From: CAWEHT01 sp963808455
GTDB lineage: Bacteria > Chloroflexota > Anaerolineae > CG2-30-64-16
DNA: 5,669 nt
NCBI GenBank assembly: GCA_963808455.1
Contig: CAWEHT010000296.1
Location: 1 to 5,669, forward strand
Reading direction: 5' to 3'
Below are positions 1-5,500 of the stretch, piece after piece; within the stretch, counting starts at the first letter, position 1, and the number at the start of each line of letters is the position of its first letter. The notes beneath the pieces are model-generated. The model was not told the origin of the DNA. It ran no database searches and saw only the letters and a list, made by a program, of their open reading frames with translations. Position numbers and translations under genes: made by a program.

Positions 1-68
1 CACTAGCTGCAGGTTGCGCAGCGCGACGGAAAGGAAAAGATCGTGGCACGCACGGCCGGGATTGGGAG

Positions 69-74
69 TATAAT
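69..74 (+). promoter_or_regulatory. Possible -10 box (TATAAT)
   Basis: A perfect TATAAT hexamer lies about 200 bp upstream of the preferred start of the first gene. No good TTGACA-like hexamer sits 16-18 bp upstream: positions 46-51 read GCACGC. No extended -10 TG is present either. If it is a promoter it would need an activator or be weak. Transcription would start near 81-83, just before a 12-bp direct repeat at 87-110. In a GC-rich sequence an exact TATAAT is uncommon, which is the main support. Confidence 0.35.
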
Positions 75-86
75 ATTCGCACCTCT

Positions 87-110
87 GTCACATTCTTGGT
101 CACAAGTTTG
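87..110 (+). repeat. Tandem 12-bp direct repeat, operator-like
   Basis: Two adjacent 12-bp units, GTCACATTCTTG (87-98) and GTCACAAGTTTG (99-110), match at 9 of 12 positions, including the whole GTCACA half. They lie immediately downstream of the TATAAT box at 69-74, where a repressor could block transcription. One helical turn is about 10.5 bp, so a 12-bp period puts the two copies on roughly the same face. Nothing in the window identifies the regulator. This could also be chance. Confidence 0.3.
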
Positions 111-275
111 CCGTACCAAGAGACCCATGACCGCCGGGCTGTCGTGACAGTGCATCAGACGGGGTTCGGATCACGCCACCTCACTGGCCAGGGAACTTGG
201 GCGCAGCCTGGCCGGCCTCTGGCGTTCGGCAGGTTGTCGATGCACAAAGTCCAGCTTAGTGTAGGGGGGGCGACG

Positions 276-914
276 ATGCCACACGACACGGGCAAGCTGT
301 CTTGGAGCCTTGAGAAGGCAGCGAGATGGGAACTGAAGGATCGCCTTTTCACGGACGAGTCGTTCAGAAGGCGACCGTGGTTCCACTTGGTGGAGGCGTA
401 TATGCGCAAGCGAAACCGCGGACCCATCCGAATCATGGCATGCTTCGAGACTACCGTCGAGAGCTATAAGCCTGTTGACGTGCCTCTTATCGAGCGGCTC
501 GTGAAACCAACAACGCTGGACTACAACGCTTACCTGCTGGGGATCAAGGGTACCGGGTTGTGGTCCGTCCTATATCCCACGATAGACCGGCGCTATGGGT
601 TGGATGATCCGGAGGTAAAAGAGTATCGCGTTGTTGCAGCTACAAAGTTGGATTTTGACAGTCGGGGCTACCTCACCCGAGGCATACGGGAGGAGGCCTA
701 CAAGATATACAGGGTCGGAATCGACCCGATGTCATTGATCGGCGCCGACCGGTACTCCCCGACAGGATGCAGATCATATTCTGAAACGGAAGGACCGGCT
801 GATGCCAGGTGCGGTCTGGCGGCACAATTTAGAAATGAAGGCACCGCAGAGCAATTTGCGCGTCAAATCAGCGCCATGATGGCTTCCTGCAATGGAAGCC
901 GCGCACCAGGCTGA
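276..914 (+). CDS. Hypothetical protein, 212 aa, unrecognised
   Basis: I do not recognise this protein. The frame is open from a TTG at 96, but I prefer the ATG at 276. It is preceded by a run of seven Gs (264-270) at 5 nt spacing, and the residues after it look far more protein-like than the arginine-rich stretch before it. An ATG at 240 is the other option. The 212-residue product is soluble, with no signal peptide or membrane segment, and is rich in R, Y, D and E. The N-terminal third is basic (KLSWSLEKAARWELKDRLF; YMRKRNRGPIRI). The middle holds aromatic and proline-rich patches (LLGIKGTGLWSVLYPTIDRRYG), and the last 50 residues look disordered. Codon use is balanced and less GC-rich than the macroglobulin gene downstream, suggesting different ancestry. 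No partner gene reveals its job. The next gene converges on it from the opposite strand. Confidence 0.55.
   Translation: MPHDTGKLSWSLEKAARWELKDRLFTDESFRRRPWFHLVEAYMRKRNRGPIRIMACFETTVESYKPVDVPLIERLVKPTTLDYNAYLLGIKGTGLWSVLYPTIDRRYGLDDPEVKEYRVVAATKLDFDSRGYLTRGIREEAYKIYRVGIDPMSLIGADRYSPTGCRSYSETEGPADARCGLAAQFRNEGTAEQFARQISAMMASCNGSRAPG
881..900 (+). other. Perfect 7-bp stem-loop at the 3' end of the first gene
   Basis: GGCTTCC (881-887) pairs exactly with GGAAGCC (894-900) around a 6-nt loop. The hairpin ends 11 nt before the TGA stop at 912-914, so it lies inside the coding sequence. No T-run follows, so it is not a standard intrinsic terminator. It could slow RNA decay from the 3' end, or be chance. 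Confidence 0.3.
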
Positions 915-1041
915 TGCCAGGGGAAGAACCATTCCACAGCGGCAGCAATTTTCAATGTGCTCGGGGCGCTACCGAACAGGCCAGACACGAATGGCCCTGC
1001 ACGGGGATCCATAGCCCGAACGAACGGGATACCCGCGCTTT

Positions 1042-1072
1042 ATCCTGTCTATCCGGGCACATCCTGTACATC
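1042..1072. repeat. Degenerate ATCCTGT repeat between convergent genes
   Basis: ATCCTGTCTATC (1042-1053) and ATCCTGTACATC (1061-1072) match at 10 of 12 positions. On the minus strand this reads as a GATGTACAGGAT...GATAGACAGGAT pattern. I recall similar ACAGGAT-phased intergenic repeats from several large environmental bacterial genomes. It lies in the 172-bp gap between the 3' ends of the first gene and the VOC gene, a usual place for such elements. The rest of 915-1086 shows nothing else I can support. Confidence 0.35.
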
Positions 1073-1086
1073 ATAACCTGGAACGG

Positions 1087-1500
1087 TTACGATGCTTTCT
1101 TGTCGAACGTGATGAGCTCGACCGGGGCGCCATTATGAACGATCATGGCGCTGCGGGCACCCTCGGAAGGGGACCCTGGCGGGAAGATGACGTCTTTATC
1201 GCGAAGGGCTGCTTCGAGATCGTCAACTTCGAAGGCAACGTGAGGCACGGTCCGGATGAGCTCGGGCAAGGGGCTATCCGGCTCGAAGCGCATCCATTCG
1301 ATGCCATATGGGCTGATGTCGAACCCCGAGACGTACATCTTGAACGGCACGATGTACTTCTCATCCGGGCGGGGCAGGGCGGTAGGTATGCCGATGTGAT
1401 GATAGCGCCATCCGAACCGGGCTATGGCCATTGGCGGTTCGTCGTCACGCCGGCATACTGCCAGGCTGGTTCGATCCAGGAAGGGCGATATGTCAGCCAT
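1087..1500 (-). CDS. VOC family protein (glyoxalase/bleomycin resistance/dioxygenase fold)
   Basis: This 137-residue protein belongs to the vicinal oxygen chelate superfamily. By family knowledge these are metal-dependent lyases, isomerases, dioxygenases or drug-binding proteins. The substrate cannot be read from the sequence. The first beta-strand carries a histidine pair (YHHIGIPT, about residues 33-40). The second half opens with VPHVAFEVDDLEAAL (H87), and the C-terminal strand is MIVHNGAPVELITF (E128). These fit the usual His/Glu metal ligand positions of the paired beta-alpha-beta-beta-beta units. The conserved block YVSGFDISPYGIEWMRFEP sits between them. The start at 1500 is chosen because GGGAGG at 1507-1512 stands 6 nt upstream of it on the minus strand. 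A second ATG at 1431 (residue 24) lacks a ribosome binding site, though it would remove an atypical N-terminal extension. The gene stands alone: it converges on the first gene and diverges from the DUF4160 module. The protein is cytoplasmic, as no signal peptide is visible. Confidence 0.87.
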   Translation of the reverse strand: MADISPFLDRTSLAVCRRDDEPPMAIARFGWRYHHIGIPTALPRPDEKYIVPFKMYVSGFDISPYGIEWMRFEPDSPLPELIRTVPHVAFEVDDLEAALRDKDVIFPPGSPSEGARSAMIVHNGAPVELITFDKKAS

Positions 1501-1506
1501 GTAAGC

Positions 1507-1512
1507 CTCCCG
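1507..1512 (-). promoter_or_regulatory. Ribosome binding site deciding the VOC start
   Basis: On the minus strand GGGAGG is followed by 6 nt and then the ATG at 1500-1498. This favours the longer, 137-residue product over the internal start at 1431. Confidence 0.6.
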
Positions 1513-1680
1513 TGACGTTTGCCTGGTGCAAGGCAGCCTCCGAACCGATGAGTGGAACAGCTGGAGGGAAGTGGGTTTGGCTCCCCGAGATCGGCATCGA
1601 TCATGGCCCTGATTTTGCCATGGAACTTGCACATCGACGCCTTGATCGTGGCGACCTGCCATCGGGGATCGCACGCGGGT

Positions 1681-1709
1681 TTGACAGGGTTTTCCAGATC
1701 GCTTACAGT
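1681..1709 (+). promoter_or_regulatory. Sigma-70-type promoter for the DUF4160/DUF2442 operon
   Basis: A perfect -35 box, TTGACA (1681-1686), is followed by a 17-bp spacer and TACAGT (1704-1709), a 4-of-6 match to TATAAT. The expected transcription start, 6-8 nt after the -10 box, falls at about 1715-1717. The GTG start of the DUF4160 gene is at 1717. The transcript would therefore be leaderless or nearly so, which fits the lack of a usable Shine-Dalgarno sequence in front of this gene. The rest of the divergent region, 1513-1680, shows no gene or clear signal. Confidence 0.6.
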
Positions 1710-1716
1710 GGCAGGC

Positions 1717-1953
1717 GTGCCAACCATTCATCGCGAGGGGCCGTATCGGTTTTTCTTCTACGCCGCCGACCGCGACGAACCGCCGCATGTGCATGTCGAG
1801 CGCGAGAACAGGACCGCCAAGTTCTGGCTCACGCCAGTTCGGTTGGAGCGTAGCGCCGGCTTTAGCCGTGGCGAGCTCAGCCGTATCCGGCGACTCGTGA
1901 CGGCAAACCAGGCCAGTTTCATGAGAGGGTGGAGTGAGTACTTTACCGATTGA
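1717..1953 (+). CDS. DUF4160 domain-containing protein
   Basis: This 78-residue protein is almost entirely a DUF4160 domain. It begins, as family members do, with (M)PTIHREGPYRFFFYAADRDEPPHVHVERE, then a K-W-L-P segment, and ends with an acidic/aromatic helix (RGWSEYF). The HVHVER motif, with two histidines, is the most conserved part. No biochemical role is established that I know of. The gene is usually found directly before a DUF2442 gene, and the pair has the size and layout of a type II toxin-antitoxin module, with this partner the likelier toxin; that role is inference. I chose GTG at 1717 because family proteins start at PTI and a promoter sits just upstream. A GTG at 1708 would add three residues. 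The frame stays open back to a GTG at 1552, but that extension has no ribosome binding site and no family resemblance. The 3' end overlaps the next gene by 20 bp. Confidence 0.85.
   Translation: MPTIHREGPYRFFFYAADRDEPPHVHVERENRTAKFWLTPVRLERSAGFSRGELSRIRRLVTANQASFMRGWSEYFTD
1924..1933 (+). promoter_or_regulatory. Purine-rich ribosome binding site of the DUF2442 gene
   Basis: AGAGGGTGGA directly precedes the GTG at 1934 and lies inside the end of the DUF4160 coding sequence. Ribosomes ending at 1953 could re-initiate here, coupling translation of the two genes. Confidence 0.5.
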
Positions 1954-2251
1954 AATCCAGACGGCTAAAGCACAAACCGTAACCGTGACCGACGATTCGC
2001 TCACGGTCGATCTCGTGGACGGACGTACCCTTTCTGTGCCGCTGGTCTGGTATCCGCGCCTGGTACACGGCACGCCACAAGAACGGAATCATTGGCGGCT
2101 GATTGGCGATGGCGAAGGCATTCATTGGCCTGACCTGGATGAAGACTTGAGCATCGAAGGCCTGCTCCTGGGCCGGCCGTCGAGTGAAAGCCACCGGTCG
2201 TTCCAGCGCTGGTTGGACGAACGTGCGCATCGTAGCCAACAGCCGTCATAG
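1934..2251 (+). CDS. DUF2442 domain-containing protein
   Basis: This 105-residue protein carries a DUF2442 domain. Its recognisable blocks are a central DDSLTVDLVDGRTLSVPLVWYPRLVHGTPQERNHWRLIGDGEGIHWPDLDEDLSIEGLLLGRP, a shape typical of the family: a short beta-sheet, W-Y-P-R-L, then the I-H-W-P-D-L-D-E-D-I/L-S-I-E-G-L-L signature. The last 25 residues are hydrophilic and likely flexible. It starts at GTG 1934, overlapping the DUF4160 gene by 20 bp, with a purine-rich site in front. Pairing with DUF4160 suggests the two proteins act together, and this would be the antitoxin-like partner. That role is inferred from context and not proven for the family. The stop codon at 2249-2251 lies 4 bp from the truncated end of a convergent antitoxin relic. 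The protein looks complete and of normal length. Confidence 0.88.
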   Translation: MSTLPIEIQTAKAQTVTVTDDSLTVDLVDGRTLSVPLVWYPRLVHGTPQERNHWRLIGDGEGIHWPDLDEDLSIEGLLLGRPSSESHRSFQRWLDERAHRSQQPS

Positions 2252-2255
2252 TTTG

Positions 2256-2416
2256 GGGATCGATAGGATAGCGCTGCCGTCCATACCGTTCGACGAGCAG
2301 GGAGAAGAGCTCCAACTCCTCTTCTTCTGGTGAGCCGGGGTGGAGTCCATAAGTCCTGCCACGCAGGCCAGCGCCTCCTCATAGTCCAGTTCGTTCTTGA
2401 TAACCCTTGGTCTCAT
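2256..2416 (-). pseudogene. Truncated and frameshifted HigA-family antitoxin relic
   Basis: From an ATG at 2416 the minus strand encodes MRPRVIKNELDYEEALACVAGLMDSTP, the typical N-terminus of HigA-type antitoxins (E-x-D-Y-x-x-A-L-x-R-V-x-x-L-M-D). The frame is then lost. Restoring one base next to the CC/GGGG run at 2335-2340 gives GSPEEEELELFSLLVERYGRQRYPIDP, the expected continuation. Homology stops at PIDP (2256). In intact relatives this is followed by D-P-I-E-A-I-x-F-R-M-E-Q and a helix-turn-helix that would bind the operator, and all of that is missing. About 54 codons remain, under half of the usual length. A good ribosome binding site, GGAGAGG, precedes the start at 5 nt spacing, so the decay is probably recent. 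The upstream sequence may keep the last few codons of the partner toxin (see 2417-2440). No function is expected from this fragment. Confidence 0.75.
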
Positions 2417-2440
2417 CAGATCCTCTCCGCGTCGATCGCG
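2417..2440 (-). pseudogene. Possible last codons of a HigB-type toxin
   Basis: Directly upstream of the antitoxin relic, one minus-strand frame ends in C-A-I-D-A-E-R-I followed by TGA, and this stop overlaps the antitoxin ATG (ATGA-type junction, 2415-2418). HigB toxins commonly end in Y-D-x-I-D-A-x-x-I/V and overlap or abut higA. The resemblance covers only about eight codons, and nothing toxin-like continues upstream, so this is a weak suggestion. If correct, almost the whole toxin gene has been deleted. Confidence 0.3.
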
Positions 2441-2484
2441 CACCACGCGCGCAGGAACGAAAAACTGCCGCCGTGCGTCTTACA

Positions 2485-2515
2485 GGCAAGAGGGCCAGGC
2501 TTGCCGCCGGCCCTC
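2485..2515 (+). promoter_or_regulatory. Mutually exclusive hairpins in the macroglobulin leader
   Basis: GGCAAG (2485-2490) can pair with CTTGCC (2500-2505). Alternatively GAGGGCC (2490-2496) can pair with GGCCCTC (2509-2515). The two stems share bases, so only one can form at a time. GGCCAGGC also occurs twice, at 2493-2500 and 2516-2523. The structures lie about 60-90 nt upstream of the lipoprotein start. This GC-rich leader could form such pairs by chance, and no T-run terminator or known riboswitch core is visible. No convincing promoter was seen in 2417-2573. Confidence 0.25.
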
Positions 2516-2560
2516 GGCCAGGCCCGCCGTGTGCCGGTGGCCGGCCCCGCCCACGCCAGT

Positions 2561-2568
2561 AAGGAGAG
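2561..2568 (+). promoter_or_regulatory. Shine-Dalgarno site of the macroglobulin gene
   Basis: AAGGAGAG stands 5 nt before the ATG at 2574 and is a near-perfect match to the anti-Shine-Dalgarno sequence. It selects this start over the ATG at 2601, which has no such site. Confidence 0.75.
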
Positions 2569-2573
2569 ACACG

Positions 2574-5500
2574 ATGATCCGCCCACGGACCCCGCTGCCC
2601 ATGAATACCTTGCTGTCCCCGGTCTTGCTGGTTTCCCTGCTCCTGATGAGCTGCGCGCCGAGCGCGGGGGAAGCCGCGCCGCCCTCTGCCCTGTCCGCCT
2701 CGCCCGGCGCCGCGCCGGCGCTCGCGGGGGCCGGGCCGGCCGTCGTAGATAACGCCGTGGCCCCGGCCGCCGGCACCGCCGCAATCGATCCTGGCGGGCG
2801 GGGCCAGGGGACCGGGCTGCGCCTCCGGATCAGCGAGGGCTCGGAGAACGCCCCGGCGGCCCAGCCCGCGCCGCTTGCGGCCGGCCAGCCGCTGTCGGAT
2901 GCCGAGGCGCAGGAGGTCCTGGCCCGTTTGCCCGCTCTGCAACCCGGCGCGGCCGACCAGCAAAGCTTTGCCCTGCCCAAGAGCTCCCTGCCCCGCCTCG
3001 CGCCGGCAAGACCATCGAAACGACGTTCCCGCCGACGGGCACGGTCGCCGCGCCCGCCACCCCTGTTTCGGCTACCCTGCAGGTGCTGCGCTACTCGCCG
3101 GAAGGGGACGTGCCGCTGGCCCCCTACCTGAGCCTGACCTTCTCGCAGCCTATGGTAGCCGTCTCGTCGCAGGAAGCCCTGGCGCAGTGGGCCCTCCCGG
3201 TCCGCCTCAGCCCCCAGCCCGACGGCGCCTGGCGCTGGGTCGGGGCCCAGACGCTGCTGTTCGAGCCGTCGGGCCAGCACGAGCCTGCCCTGAGCGGAGC
3301 GAATGGGACTGCCCTGAGCGGAGCGAACGGGCCTGGCACGACGCGCCTGCCGATGGCCACCTTCTACACGGCCACCGTGCCGGCGGGGACCACTTCCGCG
3401 ACCGGGGGGGTGCTGGCGGACGCGCTGACCTTCACCTTCGACACGCCGCCCCCGCAGCTGGAGGCTTCCTATCCGGGCGGCGGCCCGCAGCCCCTCGACC
3501 CGCTGATGTTCGCCGCCTTCGACCAGCGCGTCGATCCGGCTGCGGTGCTGGCCACCATGGCCGCCACGGCCGGCGGCTCAGCCTTCCCCCTGCGCCTGGC
3601 GACGCCGGCAGAGGTGAAGGCCGATGAGGCAGTCCAGCGCCTCGCCGATGCCGCGGGCGCAGGCCGCTGGCTGGCATTCAAGGCCGGCGGCCCCTTCCCG
3701 GGCGATCAGAAGGTCGAAGTCACGATCGGGCCCGGCACGCCCTCGGCCGAGGGGCCCCGGACGACCCAGACGACACAGAGCTTCGATTTCACCACCTATG
3801 GGCCGCTGCGCATCGTGGACTCCGGCTGCAATTGGAACAACGAGTGCCCGCCCTTCGCTCCCTGGTCCATCCGCTTCAGCAATCCGCTCGACCCCGCCGC
3901 CTTCGACGATTCGCTGGTAGGCATCGCCCCGGCGCTGCCCGGGGCCAATATCAACGTCTACGGCGATACCATCCAAATCCAGGGCCTCAGCCGGGGCCGC
4001 ACGACCTACACGGTCACCGTGAAGAGCAGCCTCAAGGACCAGTTCGGCGGCACACTCGGCACGGACCAGAGCGTCACGTTCGCGGTCGGCTCGGCCCCGC
4101 AGGCCATCACGGCCCTCGGCTACGGCCTCATCGTCCTCGACCCGACGGCCAGCAAGCCCCAGCTGCCGGTATTCACGACGAACTTCGACCGGCTCGACGT
4201 CCGGGCCTTTGCCGTGACGCCCGGCGACTGGCCCGCCTATCTCACATGGCTCGGCACGCGGGGCCAGGACCCCTCCAGCCGCCCGGCGCCCCCGGGCAGG
4301 CAGGTCCTGTCCACGTCGATCGACGTTCAATCGGCGCCCGATCAGCTGATCGAGACGCCCGTCGACCTGAGCCCAGCCCTCACGAATGGCCTGGGCCAGC
4401 TCGTGGTGCTGATCGATCCTCAGCCGCAACGCGATCCGGACCAGCACCCGGCCGTCGAGGCCTGGGTTCAGTCGAGCCGCATCGGGCTCGACGCCTTCGT
4501 GGACGGCACCAAGATGCTGGCCTGGGCCAACTCGCTGGCCGACGGCGCGCCGCTCTCCGGCGTCGAGCTGAGCCTGCTGGGCACGCAGGTGAGCGGGGCG
4601 ACCGGCGGCGAGGGGCTGGCAACCCTGCCCTTGCCGGATGCCGCGAATGCCGGGCTGCTGGTCGCGCAGAGCGGCGCCGACAACGCCATCCTGCCGCAGA
4701 GCCCTTATTGGGGCGGGGGCGACGGGTGGCGGCGGTCTGCCACACAGGACAGCCTGAGCTGGATGGTCTTTGACGATCGAGGGATGTACCGGCCCGGCGA
4801 GCAGGTCCACGTCAAGGGCTGGAACCGCCGCGTGGGCGCCGGCCCGGACGGCGACGTGGGCCCGCTGCAGGGTGAGGCCACCCGGCTGTCCTACCAGGTG
4901 GCCGATTTCAGGGCAACACCGTGCTGCAGGGCTCGGCTACCGTTAACGTGATGGGCGGCTTCGACACCTCGTTCACGCTGCCTGACGGCATGAACCCTGG
5001 GCTCGGCGTCCCTCCAGCTGACGGCCGAGGGGGGCGGCAGCGTGGACGGCCGGCGGTCTCAGCATGCGTCCAGGTGCAGGAGTTTCCGGCGGCCCGAGTT
5101 CGCGGTCTCTGCCGGCAGCAGCGAGGGCCCGCATTTCGTGGGCGATCGCAGCACGCGACTGCCAGCGCGGGTTATTACGCCGGCGGCGCCCTGCCCGACG
5201 CCGAGGTGGACTGGCAGGTGACGGCGTCGCCGGCCACCTTCAACCCGCCGGGCTGGGACGGCTTTACCTTCGGCACGTGGGTGCCCTGGTGGGGGCCTCT
5301 GGACACGAGCTCGACCGTCGCAGTGGCGAGGGGCGGCCCCATCTTGCCGGCGTCCTCGTCCGCCGTTGACCTTCACCGGGCGCACCGATGCCTTGGGCAG
5401 GCACCAGCTGCGCATCGACTTCGAGTCGCAGGACCCGCCCGCGCCGCGAGCGTCGTCGCCCAGGCCACGGTGATGGACGTCAATCGCCAGGCCTGGACGG

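Noticed and set aside
881..900. Intrinsic terminator after the first gene
   Set aside because: The hairpin is perfect, but it lies before the stop codon and has no T-run, so I list it only as a stem-loop.
914..1138. Plus-strand open frame of 74 codons starting on the stop of the first gene
   Set aside because: The TGATG overlap is tempting, but there is no ribosome binding site or family resemblance, it runs through the ATCCTGT repeat, and it overlaps the VOC 3' end.
1135..1515. Plus-strand open frame of 126 codons
   Set aside because: It is the exact antisense of the VOC gene, which has clear family motifs and a ribosome binding site on the other strand.
1552..1716. N-terminal extension of DUF4160 from a GTG at 1552
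   Set aside because: There is no ribosome binding site, the promoter lies inside it, and family proteins begin at PTI.
1422..1727. Minus-strand open frame of 101 codons in the divergent region
   Set aside because: No motif or ribosome binding site was found. It overlaps the VOC start and the DUF4160 promoter.
1501..2073. Upstream extension of the VOC reading frame on the minus strand (to 328 codons)
   Set aside because: The extension runs antisense through the DUF4160 gene, is not VOC-like, and the strong ribosome binding site at 1507-1512 fixes the start at 1500.
2480..3280. Minus-strand open frames of 190-270 codons over the lipoprotein start
   Set aside because: They are arginine/glycine/alanine-rich mirror frames of the signal peptide and tether region and carry no motif.
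3578..4810. Long open frame on the minus strand, about 410 codons
   Set aside because: It lies wholly opposite the macroglobulin domains, is made of R/A/G-rich sequence with no family resemblance, and has no ribosome binding site. It is a by-product of high GC content.
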